From NCBI RefSeq assembly GCF_007995085.1, contig NZ_VOQS01000005.1:868001-932000 (forward strand): 64,000 nucleotides of DNA, given 5' to 3'. Origin of the DNA: Paraburkholderia azotifigens. GTDB lineage: Bacteria; Pseudomonadota; Gammaproteobacteria; Burkholderiales; Burkholderiaceae. This document shows, piece by piece, positions 45,336 to 53,868 of this stretch. The notes beneath the pieces are model-generated. The model was not told where the DNA came from. It saw only the letters and a list, made by a program, of their open reading frames with translations, and did no database searches. The position numbers and the translations under genes were made by a program. Every line of letters begins with the position of its first letter. The stretch's first letter is position 1.

Positions 45336-46616
45336 TCACCCCAGTTTGACGCCGGCACCGCCGGTCATGCGGACGAATACGCCGTAGATCAGCAGCACGC
45401 CGGCGAGCAGGATCGACGCAAGCGCACTTGCGAGGCCCCAGTTCAAGGTGTTGTTGACGTGATTCGCGATGTAGTAGCTGGCCAGTTGATCGTCCGGGCC
45501 GCCGACGATCGCAGGCGTGATGTAGTAGCCGACGGCGAGAATGAACGTCAGCATGCCTGCCGCGCCGACACCGGGAAGCGTCTGCGGAAAATACGCCTGA
45601 AAGAACGAGCGGATCGGACCTGCGCCGAGCGACCGCGCCGCCTTCATGTAGATGTTCGGCACGCCCTTCATCACCGAATAGAGCGACAAAATCGCGTACG
45701 GCAGAAGAATGTGCGTCATCGCAACCAGCACGCCGAAACGGTTGTAGATCAGCGGCAAGCCGTGATCGGTTAAACCGAGATGCTTGAGCACGTCATTGAT
45801 CACCCCGTTGGTTTGCAGCACGACGACCCACGCGGTCGTGCGAACCAGGATCGAAGTCCAGAAAGGCAACAGCACCATGATCATGAACAGGTTGCTGTAG
45901 CGCGCCGGAATGTTGGCGAGAAAGAACGCGACCGGATATCCGAACAGCAGACAGAGCGCACTGACCGCAATGCTCACCCATGCCGTGCGAATGAAAACGC
46001 TGACGTAGAGCCGCTCGCTTTCGCCCTGGCGCACGATCGCGCCATGCGTGTCGCGCTTGAAGTCGAATGCTTTCAGGTAGTAGCCGAGCGTCCACGGCGA
46101 CGATGCGTACTTGAGCGTGGACCACGCCGCGATGTCATTCCAGCGCGCGTCGATTCCCGTGAGACGTTCATGCCACGTGCCCGTGCCTTCATCGCCCAGA
46201 CGACGCGCCGTCTTCATCAGCAGGCTCCGCATGCCCGCCTCGTCGTAGTTCAGGCGCGATGCTATCCGGCTGACGCCCTCGCTTTCTTTTGCCGCGATGA
46301 GATCGCGCGCAAACGCGTCGTACACCTGCTCACCCGGCAGCTTGCCACCGCTCGGATCCCATTCGCGAAGCAACACGGAGGCGTGCGGCATTTCCTGCGA
46401 AAGCGTTGGGTCCCTGAAGCTCTTCATCAGCAAGCTTCCGATGGGAACAAGGAACGTTACAAGGAGGAAGATCAGCAGCGGCGCGACCAGCATGAAAGCC
46501 TTCACGCGCTCGGTTCGCTCCGCGCTACGGAGTTTTGCCTTGAGGCTCTTCGAGTCGTTCACAGTCATTTGCGGTGACTGGTCTGCGGGCACGGTCATAT
46601 CGTGGGGAAGTATCAT
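45336..46616 (-). CDS. ABC transporter permease, PotB type, with a long periplasmic insert
   Basis: A 426-residue permease. After a cytoplasmic tail and the first membrane helix (MLVAPLLIFLLVTFLVPIGS, about 42-62) comes an unusually long stretch of about 140 residues before the next helices. This is probably a periplasmic loop that meets the binding protein. The EAA-like loop is YMKAARSLGAGPIRSFFQAY. It is longer than E. coli PotB (about 275) but resembles a known long-permease subgroup. A 250-bp gap without a gene separates it from potA. Confidence 0.9.
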   Translation of the reverse strand: MILPHDMTVPADQSPQMTVNDSKSLKAKLRSAERTERVKAFMLVAPLLIFLLVTFLVPIGSLLMKSFRDPTLSQEMPHASVLLREWDPSGGKLPGEQVYDAFARDLIAAKESEGVSRIASRLNYDEAGMRSLLMKTARRLGDEGTGTWHERLTGIDARWNDIAAWSTLKYASSPWTLGYYLKAFDFKRDTHGAIVRQGESERLYVSVFIRTAWVSIAVSALCLLFGYPVAFFLANIPARYSNLFMIMVLLPFWTSILVRTTAWVVVLQTNGVINDVLKHLGLTDHGLPLIYNRFGVLVAMTHILLPYAILSLYSVMKGVPNIYMKAARSLGAGPIRSFFQAYFPQTLPGVGAAGMLTFILAVGYYITPAIVGGPDDQLASYYIANHVNNTLNWGLASALASILLAGVLLIYGVFVRMTGGAGVKLG

Positions 46617-46866
46617 CGTCGTCCAGCGGCTAGCGCCGCGTCCTCCTCGTCAATTCGACACCAAACTTTCGATCCGGATGGAAGTGAATTCGCCATCCGA
46701 TGCAATCTTTCAGGGTGGAAGTGCGACACAAACGTGCGATTGAAACTTCGCACGCCTCTACCATCCCGGGTTACGTTTGACCGGGATTGTGTCTCCACTA
46801 GTTGTACTAAGTTTGTCCGTTTCTTCCGCGCCCGTCAGTGCGATTCGCTACGCGGCTTTCAACCGG

Positions 46867-47943
46867 TCACTGCAATGCGCGGCAGCATTCCGCCATCCAG
46901 CCCACATGCACCGAATCGCCAATGCGCAGTTGACGCGCGACGCCGTTGTTCGGCAGCTTCACGATGAAGTCATTCCTGCCGCATACTTGCATGACGACGC
47001 GAAGATGATCGCCGTAGTAGATGAGATCCTTTACGCCACCCTGGAACACGTTGTCACAGTTCTTCGCCAGATCGCCGACTGTCACCCGCTCCGGACGCAA
47101 CGAGATGCTGGCCGAGCCGGTTCCGCGTACGCTCGGGCCAGCATACGCGTGGATGTTCTGTCCGCTCTCCAGCTTGACGGTGCACCGCTCCCTGTCGACC
47201 GACGATACGGTTCCAAGCAGTTCATTACTCTCACCGATGAATCGCGCGACAAACGCGTTCTCAGGATTTTCATAGAGTGCGGGAGGCGGCGCGAGCTGCT
47301 GGATGGTGCCGTTGTTGAACACGGCGATCCGGTCGGACATCGTCATCGCCTCCCCCTGGTCGTGCGTCACATAAACGACCGTCAATCCGCTTTGCTCGTG
47401 AATCTGCTTGATCTCATACTGCATCTGCTCGCGAAGCTGTTTGTCGAGCGCGCCAAGCGGCTCGTCCATCAGCACCAACGCCGGTTCGAACACGAGCGCA
47501 CGCGCGACCGCAATGCGTTGCTGCTGCCCGCCCGAAAGCTGTGCGGGCATGCGATTGGCGAACTTTTCCATGTTCACCATGTTGAGCGCGCGCTTTACCT
47601 TTCTTGCGATCTCGTCCTTTGGTACTTTCCGCACCTTGAGCGGGAACGCGAGATTCTCGGCAACCGACTTGTGAGGGAAAAGCGCGTAGCTCTGGAACAC
47701 CATGCCGATGTTGCGGCGCTCCGGCGGAATACGGTTGATCGGCCTCCCCTGAAGCAGGATTTCACCATGCGTCGCGGTTTCGAAACCCGCAAGCATCATG
47801 AGACACGTCGTCTTTCCAGAGCCCGACGGCCCGAGCATCGTCAGGAACTCACCCTCCTGAATTTCGAGGTTGAGATTTTTGACGACGAGCGTTTCGCCGT
47901 CGTAGGTTTTCTGGACATTCTTGAAAGAGACAATGGTGGACAT
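46867..47943 (-). CDS. ABC transporter ATPase, PotA type
   Basis: A 358-residue ATP-binding subunit. Walker A is GPSGSGKTT (residues 39-47), the signature is LSGGQQQRIAVARAL, and Walker B is PALVLMDEPLGALD. A C-terminal TOBE-like domain (about 275-358) is the usual regulatory part of this class. It lies 31 bp downstream of pruA and upstream of both permease genes. Confidence 0.93.
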   Translation of the reverse strand: MSTIVSFKNVQKTYDGETLVVKNLNLEIQEGEFLTMLGPSGSGKTTCLMMLAGFETATHGEILLQGRPINRIPPERRNIGMVFQSYALFPHKSVAENLAFPLKVRKVPKDEIARKVKRALNMVNMEKFANRMPAQLSGGQQQRIAVARALVFEPALVLMDEPLGALDKQLREQMQYEIKQIHEQSGLTVVYVTHDQGEAMTMSDRIAVFNNGTIQQLAPPPALYENPENAFVARFIGESNELLGTVSSVDRERCTVKLESGQNIHAYAGPSVRGTGSASISLRPERVTVGDLAKNCDNVFQGGVKDLIYYGDHLRVVMQVCGRNDFIVKLPNNGVARQLRIGDSVHVGWMAECCRALQ

Positions 47944-47974
47944 GACATTTCCTCAGGAGAAGCCGGAATCAGGG

Positions 47975-49585
47975 TTAAGCGCCGAACTGCCAGTCGCGCG
48001 GGGGCAGGTACGTTTCCTTCACCACGCGCGGGGACGCCCAACGCAGCAGATTGAGGTAGGAACCTGCCTTGTCGTTTGTGCCGCTGGCGCGACCGCCGCC
48101 GAACGGTTGCTGACCGATCATGGCACCCGTGGGCTTGTCGTTCAGATAAAGATTGCCTGCCGCGTTGATCAACGCCGCTTCTGCGCGATGCAGTGCGAAG
48201 CGATCGGTGCAGAAGATCGAACCCGTCAATGCATATGGGCTCGTCGAATCGATCAGTTGCAGCGTCTCTTCCCAGTTCGCGTCGTCGTATACGAAGACCG
48301 AAAGGACGGGGCCGAAGAGTTCTTCCTTCAACAACGCGTGGTGCGGGTCGCTCACTTCCAGTACCGTCGGCTCGACGAAATATCCCGGGTCCGACCACGT
48401 CTTTCCGCCCGACACGACCTTGACGCTCGAATCTTCGCGCGCCGCCGCCAGCACCCGCGTCAGTTTCTGATGCGACGCCTGCGAGATCACCGCGCCCATG
48501 AACGTGTCAGACTGCGCGACATCGCCGACCTTCAGCTGCGCGAGACGGTCACGCATTTCCTGACTCACTGCTGCCCAGAGGCTGCGCGGAATATAGGCGC
48601 GTGACGCGGCGCTGCACTTCTGGCCTTGATACTCGAACGCGCCGCGGATCAATGCGATTGCGACTTCCGATGCATTGGCCGACGGATGAGCCAGAACAAA
48701 GTCCTTGCCGCCCGTCTCGCCGACGAGTCGCGGAATAGTGCGGAAGCTGTCGACCTTCGACGCAACGCCTTTCCACAGCGACTGGAACACGGCTGACGAA
48801 CCCGTGAAGTGGATGCCTGCAAGGTCCGGCGAAGACAGTGCAACACGCGTGGTCAGTTCGGCATCGCCGGGAACGAAATTGATGACGCCCGGCGGAAGGC
48901 CTGCTTCTTCCAGCGCTTCGTAGAAAATCCAGTTCGCGAGCGCCGACTTCTCCGACGGCTTCCAGAGAACCGTATTGCCCATGATGGCCGGGGCCGTCGT
49001 CAGGTTGCCACCGATCGCCGTGAAGTTGAACGGCGACACCGCGTAGACAAACCCTTCCAGCGGACGCCAGTCGGCGCGATTGACAGCCGTGGGAACAGAC
49101 ATCGGCTGCTCGGCATACACGCGTTGAGCGTTGTAGGCGTTGAAGCGCAGGAAATCGATCAGCTCGCACGCGCTGTCGGGCTCGGCCTGATCGATCGTCT
49201 TGCTTTGGCCGAGCATCGTCGCAGCGTTGATCCGCATACGCGAACGGGTCGCCACAATGTCCGCGGCCCGATGGAGAATCGTGGCGCGGCTGGCGTGCGT
49301 CAGGCTGGCCCAGTCCTTCGCAACAGAAGCCGAGCTCTTGATCGCTTCGGCGATCTGGCTTTCGGTCGGACGATGAATGCGCGCAAGCACACGCTGCGTG
49401 TCGTGCGGTGCACGCACTTCGACGGTGTCGTTCGAGGAGTAGCGCTTCCCGCCGATCACCGTCGGAATGTCGACTACGTCGCGCTGCTCCAGCGCTTTCG
49501 CAAGCTCTGCCGCGGCAGCAGTGCCGGGCCGGAAGCTCACTTCAGTTTCATTCGCCGGCAACGGAAATTGTGGGCCTGAAATCAC
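47975..49585 (-). CDS. pruA: L-glutamate gamma-semialdehyde (P5C) dehydrogenase
   Basis: Aldehyde dehydrogenase of 536 residues that oxidises P5C/glutamate semialdehyde to glutamate with NAD+. Its catalytic set is complete: AVSPFNFTAIGGNL (Asn), LVGETGGKDF (Glu) and YQGQKCSAASRAYIP (Cys). The N-terminal segment FPLPANETEVSFRPGTAA and the family motif YSSNDTVEVRAPHD fit the RocA/PruA type. It is the first gene of the operon with potABC, putA and hutG, and restores the activity that the PutA here has lost. Three TGAAC-N4-GTTCA operators and a TetR gene lie upstream. Confidence 0.93.
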   Translation of the reverse strand: MISGPQFPLPANETEVSFRPGTAAAAELAKALEQRDVVDIPTVIGGKRYSSNDTVEVRAPHDTQRVLARIHRPTESQIAEAIKSSASVAKDWASLTHASRATILHRAADIVATRSRMRINAATMLGQSKTIDQAEPDSACELIDFLRFNAYNAQRVYAEQPMSVPTAVNRADWRPLEGFVYAVSPFNFTAIGGNLTTAPAIMGNTVLWKPSEKSALANWIFYEALEEAGLPPGVINFVPGDAELTTRVALSSPDLAGIHFTGSSAVFQSLWKGVASKVDSFRTIPRLVGETGGKDFVLAHPSANASEVAIALIRGAFEYQGQKCSAASRAYIPRSLWAAVSQEMRDRLAQLKVGDVAQSDTFMGAVISQASHQKLTRVLAAAREDSSVKVVSGGKTWSDPGYFVEPTVLEVSDPHHALLKEELFGPVLSVFVYDDANWEETLQLIDSTSPYALTGSIFCTDRFALHRAEAALINAAGNLYLNDKPTGAMIGQQPFGGGRASGTNDKAGSYLNLLRWASPRVVKETYLPPRDWQFGA

Positions 49586-49871
49586 GCTAACTCCTTAACA
49601 AAAAAGCGATTTGGACGGACTGCGGGAAGTGCGGGCTGACCGCGATCAACTGTCGGCCATTTGATCCCTCGACGCTTTACCTCACTGCCCAGCGTAGTCC
49701 TCAAAGGAAATCCGGCTTACTGCTCAATCGATGGTTATGTTTTGTTTTCGCCCGTCGTTATGAAAAACATCGGGCCATCACGCGCGCCGCCACGACGATT
49801 GAGGCTGATCGTCGGTTCAGTCACCCCCTCACTGGATCAGGTCATACCCCTCGTGAACGGACGTATGCACT

Positions 49872-50096
49872 TGAACGTTTGTTCAGGATATGTCGTGTCA
49901 CAGCGACTATATATCCGCATTAACACTGATCAAAAACATTTTGCGAAGCCGCTTCCCAGCGCATTTTCCGGGGCATAGCGGGTTGATTTAAGGGTTTTCA
50001 CTTACTTTAATGCGGCTTTTTTTCGTGAACAATCGTTCAACAGACAAGCGTGCACGGTCAGGATGCAGCAGTCACGATCCAATGAACAAATGTTCA
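49872..50096. promoter_or_regulatory. Three TGAAC-N4-GTTCA operators between pruA and TetR genes
   Basis: TGAACGTTTGTTCA at 49872-49885, TGAACAATCGTTCA at 50026-50039 and TGAACAAATGTTCA at 50083-50096. The last ends 44 bp before the TetR start. The middle one is identical to 33326-33339. They lie in the 554-bp divergent region that must hold the promoters of the pruA operon and of the TetR gene; no other gene is seen there. Confidence 0.75.
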
Positions 50097-50139
50097 GACC
50101 ACGCGCGACACTTCGTTCAATCACCTGTGGACGCGGGAT

Positions 50140-50802
50140 ATGCAAGTGCAGAAGCCAGGACGCACTGAGATCGAGAGCCGGAAGGACGACCCGAGTCAGT
50201 ACGAAGGGATGCGTTACCGGTTGATCGACTCGACGCTCGAGGTTGTGGGCCACGTCGGGCTCGAACACCTCACGATCAGAAAGGTCAGCGAGCACGCGGG
50301 CGTTTCCGTGGGGCTCGTCCATCATCACTTCGAGAACAAGAGCAACCTCGTCTACAAGACGTTTGTCTACCTGATTCGAAGAGTGCGGGAACAGCTCACG
50401 GCAGGACGTCGAGGCATCGTCGATCCTGTCGAACGCATGAAGTTCACCGCCGACATGTGCTTCAGCGACGAAGTGATGAGTCCGGGTGCTGCGAACGTAT
50501 GGCCTCACATGTGGAGTTCGTCGGCATACGACAAGGACGTACAGCGGCTTTGCACCGCATTCTCGAGACGGCTGCGCTCCAACTTCATCTGGGATCTGCG
50601 CAAAGCCGGCTGCGACCAGATGATGGCCACCATCTACGCGATGCAAGCGATGGCTCTGGTGCACGGATTGTGGATCGAACACCGCGTGGCCGCGACCATG
50701 AGCATCAGTGAAGTTCTCGGTGTATTCCACGCTGTCATCGACCATGCGACCAATCGCGGATGGAAGGCGAGCATGTTGTGCCACTCAGGCACGAATCACT
50801 GA
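50140..50802 (+). CDS. TetR-family regulator (BetI-like), copy 2
   Basis: A 220-residue paralogue of the regulator at 33523-34194. The DNA-binding segment is nearly the same (LTIRKVSEHAGVSVGLVHHH), as is the central block MKFTADMCFSDEVMSPGAAN. This agrees with the identical operator sequence before both genes. It is divergent from the pruA-potABC-putA-hutG operon, which it probably represses until its ligand appears. A LysR gene follows 45 bp later. Confidence 0.87.
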   Translation: MQVQKPGRTEIESRKDDPSQYEGMRYRLIDSTLEVVGHVGLEHLTIRKVSEHAGVSVGLVHHHFENKSNLVYKTFVYLIRRVREQLTAGRRGIVDPVERMKFTADMCFSDEVMSPGAANVWPHMWSSSAYDKDVQRLCTAFSRRLRSNFIWDLRKAGCDQMMATIYAMQAMALVHGLWIEHRVAATMSISEVLGVFHAVIDHATNRGWKASMLCHSGTNH

Positions 50803-50847
50803 ACGTCGTGCATGTACCCGACGAAAAACTTCTAGCAGGCAAACATC

Positions 50848-51855
50848 ATGACTACGAAAGAGAGCGTTCCCGAGCAATTCCCGGATTGGGGGCTCCTCGC
50901 GAGCTGGGTAGCCGTTGTCGAAGCCGGGTCCATCTCGGACGCCGCCAGCCGGCTCGCCATCTCACAGGCGGGCGTTTCTCTGCGCATCAAGGCTCTGGAA
51001 TCGATACTGGACACGAGTCTTCTCGATCGCGCCACCCGACCGGCGCGCCCAACGGCCGCCGGGCAACGTCTGTTCGAACACGCGACCGTCCTCCTGCAGG
51101 GCGCGGACCAGATGGTCGAGAGCGTTCGGAATGTCACTCGCGCAAAGCGCGTCGTCGTGCGCCTTGGCTGTGTCGACTCGTTCGCCGCAACCATCGGCCC
51201 CATCATCATCCGTGCACTGTCCGGCACCTCACACCAGATCAGGTTGTGGTCAGGCATCACACCCACACTGGACGCACAACTCGAGGCCAGACAGGTCGAC
51301 ATGGCAGTAACGACAACCAGCTTCTCAAACGCCGCAGGAATCAAGCGGCAAAAGCTTTTTACGGAGCCGTACGTCGCCGTCTTGCCCAAGGGCTTTGAAA
51401 TCGACCGGCTCACGACCCTTGCCGAGTTGAGCCGTCATCTGCAGTTCATCCGCTATAGCTCGCGCTCCGTCATCGGCCAGCATGTCGATGCTTATCTGGC
51501 GTCACATGGCGAAGACATCGATCGTACGTGCGAATTCGACGCGACGGATCCCATGCTGAGTCTGGTTGCCGCGGGGCTGGGATTCGCGCTCACGACGCCC
51601 TTGTGCCTCTGGCAGTCCCGGCACTATCTCCCGGAAATCCGCGTCGTGCCACTGACCGCCTTTTCCCGGCAGGGACGCCCGTATCAACCTCTGAGCAGAT
51701 CGTTCTTCCTTGCATATCGCGAGAATGAATTGGGACATCTGCCGGCCGATCTTTATGATCTGCTGAAGCGATCCTTCGAAAGGCAGGTCTCGCAAGACAT
51801 CGCCAAGGCGCTCACGCTGCGACCGGAGGATATTTTCGTTCCCGAAGAAGAGTAA
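50848..51855 (+). CDS. LysR-family regulator
   Basis: A 335-residue LysR-type protein. The helix-turn-helix is at residues 15-78 (LLASWVAVVEAGSISDAASR, then ISQAGVSLRIKALESILDTS). The effector domain contains MLSLVAAGLGFALTTPLCLW. The C-terminus is about 30 residues longer than usual (RQVSQDIAKALTLRPEDIFV). It is probably co-transcribed with the TetR gene, and it converges on the broken formylglutamate amidohydrolase gene. Confidence 0.85.
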   Translation: MTTKESVPEQFPDWGLLASWVAVVEAGSISDAASRLAISQAGVSLRIKALESILDTSLLDRATRPARPTAAGQRLFEHATVLLQGADQMVESVRNVTRAKRVVVRLGCVDSFAATIGPIIIRALSGTSHQIRLWSGITPTLDAQLEARQVDMAVTTTSFSNAAGIKRQKLFTEPYVAVLPKGFEIDRLTTLAELSRHLQFIRYSSRSVIGQHVDAYLASHGEDIDRTCEFDATDPMLSLVAAGLGFALTTPLCLWQSRHYLPEIRVVPLTAFSRQGRPYQPLSRSFFLAYRENELGHLPADLYDLLKRSFERQVSQDIAKALTLRPEDIFVPEEE

Positions 51856-51904
51856 ATTGACGTCGGCTTCCTGATTGAAAGCGACCGCGGGTCTTGAGCA
51901 ACCC

Positions 51905-52752
51905 TTATTCCAGCCAAGAGTCACGAAGCTCACGCATCAGATCGCCGGCGACGCTCGTTGCGGGAAGGCTCTCAATTGCCTGCTCAGCAGCGCACAAAAT
52001 TTTCGCCATATCTGCGTCAGGTCGGGCCTCGTCAGCCGAATCGCCCGCCGCAGCCTCTATTGCCCGCCGCCAACGACCACCAATCTCCAGTTCGATCACG
52101 TGAACACCTTGCTCCGGCCGGCCGTAGCGCTGGGCCGCGAACGTATCGATCATCTTTCCATTCACCACCCAGGAGTGGTCCAGCGCCTGCGACGCCTGGG
52201 TCATCGCGCTCACAATGAGCCTCTCGCTGGATGCTCCATGATTGGTGCTGAAATTGCAGTCGGCGGCCTCCAGTTGATCCCGATACGGAGATAACCACGC
52301 GCCAGCATGCGGTACCAGCATCAGAACGTGGTTATGTAGGCTGCGTAGCCGGATCAACTCCTCCAGAACCGCCGCATGGAACGGCTTCCAGTACTCTTCG
52401 ATCCGACACTGCACATCCGCGTCGAGGGGCTCCAACCCGGGCAAATAGAGTGCTTCCCCTCGTGACGTGTGCGTACGACAAAGTCCTAGCCGGTTCAATC
52501 GTTCAGACAACGCGGCGTTGTTCGCCGCCACATTCAGATCGATCACGCACGGGTGAAGCATCGCGGATATGCTCGTAATCTCGCTTTTGCGCGCAGTCGT
52601 CGCGAGGATCTTCCCCCCGGGTCCGAAAGTCTGCCAGCGACGGCTTCCCATGCGGGATGAACAAGGAGGGCCGAAGGCACCACCGTCCCGGTGTGAGGCG
52701 TCACGACCATGACCGCTGACTTACCGCGGAAGATCGCGCCTTTGCATTCCAT
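51905..52752 (-). pseudogene. N-formylglutamate amidohydrolase family, one-base frame break
   Basis: From ATG 52752 (MECKGAIFRGKSAVMVVTPH, with GGGGGA upstream) the first frame runs to about 52620. The second continues KILATTARKSEITSISAMLH, then VIDLNVAANNAALSERLNR, and ends at 51905. The break is in a run of six C at 52613-52618, and seven would restore DPGGKIL. Restored length is about 283 residues, as for the HutG family. It is only loosely similar to the intact copy at 39757-40572. Whether it is inactive or an assembly artefact cannot be told from sequence. Confidence 0.8.
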
Positions 52753-53016
52753 AGTTCCCCCTTCCTGATCTAGCGTTAGCGCTTCCAGACACATATATGA
52801 AGCCACGAACAACATAGCTCGCCTGCGTGGGGACAACGGGACTCCAAGCACTGCTTGCCCTATATATAAGCGCGCCTCATGAGCTTCGGTGCCAGCTACT
52901 CTGCAGCAGATACTCCACTTCTCAGCGGGATCGACTCGACGGTTCTGGCAGGAAGCATTCCAAACCTCGAAGACTGTTCCGTCGAACAAACAGACCCAGT
53001 GAGGAGGTAGTCCAAA

Positions 53017-53787
53017 ATGAGGCTTGGCTTTGTTGGTACCGGCGGTATCACCCGTGCGATCGTGACCGGACTTCTAAAGGTGGGAGCGGAAGTCGAAACA
53101 ATCGCTCTTTCCAACAGGACAGCCCGGATCGCGAACGACCTCGCGGCGCTGCATCCGAAAGTGCGCGTTTGCGAATCAAATCAGCAGGTGCTAGACACCT
53201 CGGACGTGGTCTGCCTCGCAGTTCTTCCTACGATAGCGCGCGACGTCATTCGCGAACTCGCTTTCGCGCCAACGCACAGGGTCATCAGCTTCATTCCCGG
53301 GTTACGGACGGACGAGTTGTCGAAGCTGATCCCTGACGCAGTTTCGGTCACCCGCGCGGTTCCTTTGCCAGCTGTCGAACAGGGCATTGGCACGACGGCC
53401 GTCTATCCGCCTCACGACGTTGCACGCCGGCTATTTTCCAGCGTGGGAACGGCCGTCGAGGTGGAAAGCGAAGATCAGTTCGACTGCCTGCATACCGTCA
53501 CTGCGACAATGGCCAGCTATTTTGCATTCATGCAAAGTCAGGCGGACTGGCTCATCGGCAAGGGTCTGCCACCTGAAAAAGCGCGCACGTTCCTCTCCTC
53601 GTACTGTGCAGGAATGGCGCACCGCGCCGAACACACGGACTATTCGTTTCCTGAACTTATCAAGCACTCGATCACGCCGGGCGGCATGAACGAAAAGGTG
53701 CTCCTCGAACTCTCGTCTGCCGGCGCATTCGATCTCTACCCGCGCGCACTCGACGGTGTGCTGGAGTGGCTGAAGGGCTTTCATTAG
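53017..53787 (+). CDS. Pyrroline-5-carboxylate reductase family protein
   Basis: A 256-residue ProC-family protein. The NADPH fold is MRLGFVGTGGITRAIVTGLL, followed by VVCLAVLPTIARDVI. The dimerisation domain ends in the family motif SITPGGMNEKVLLEL (usual TPGGTxE). ProC makes proline from P5C with NADPH. Next to a proline-degrading operon it could instead act on a related cyclic imine such as pyrroline-2-carboxylate, or return excess P5C to proline. GAGGAG lies 8 bases before ATG 53017. Confidence 0.85.
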   Translation: MRLGFVGTGGITRAIVTGLLKVGAEVETIALSNRTARIANDLAALHPKVRVCESNQQVLDTSDVVCLAVLPTIARDVIRELAFAPTHRVISFIPGLRTDELSKLIPDAVSVTRAVPLPAVEQGIGTTAVYPPHDVARRLFSSVGTAVEVESEDQFDCLHTVTATMASYFAFMQSQADWLIGKGLPPEKARTFLSSYCAGMAHRAEHTDYSFPELIKHSITPGGMNEKVLLELSSAGAFDLYPRALDGVLEWLKGFH

Positions 53788-53806
53788 ACCGCTCTCGCTG
53801 CAGATT

Positions 53807-53849
53807 GAACGTTCGCTTGCGACCCGGTTCAGCAGGCAAGCGAACGTTC
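53807..53849. terminator. Bidirectional terminator hairpin
   Basis: GAACGTTCGCTTGC and GCAAGCGAACGTTC make a perfect 14-bp stem with a 15-base loop between the convergent proC-like and binding-protein genes. CTTT follows on the plus strand, so the T-run is short. Confidence 0.7.
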
Positions 53850-53868
53850 CTTTAACGACCACGCAGAG

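Noticed and set aside
53807..53849. GAACGTTC arms as a further TetR operator
   Set aside because: The arms are part of a 14-bp stem between convergent gene ends, so a terminator explains them better.
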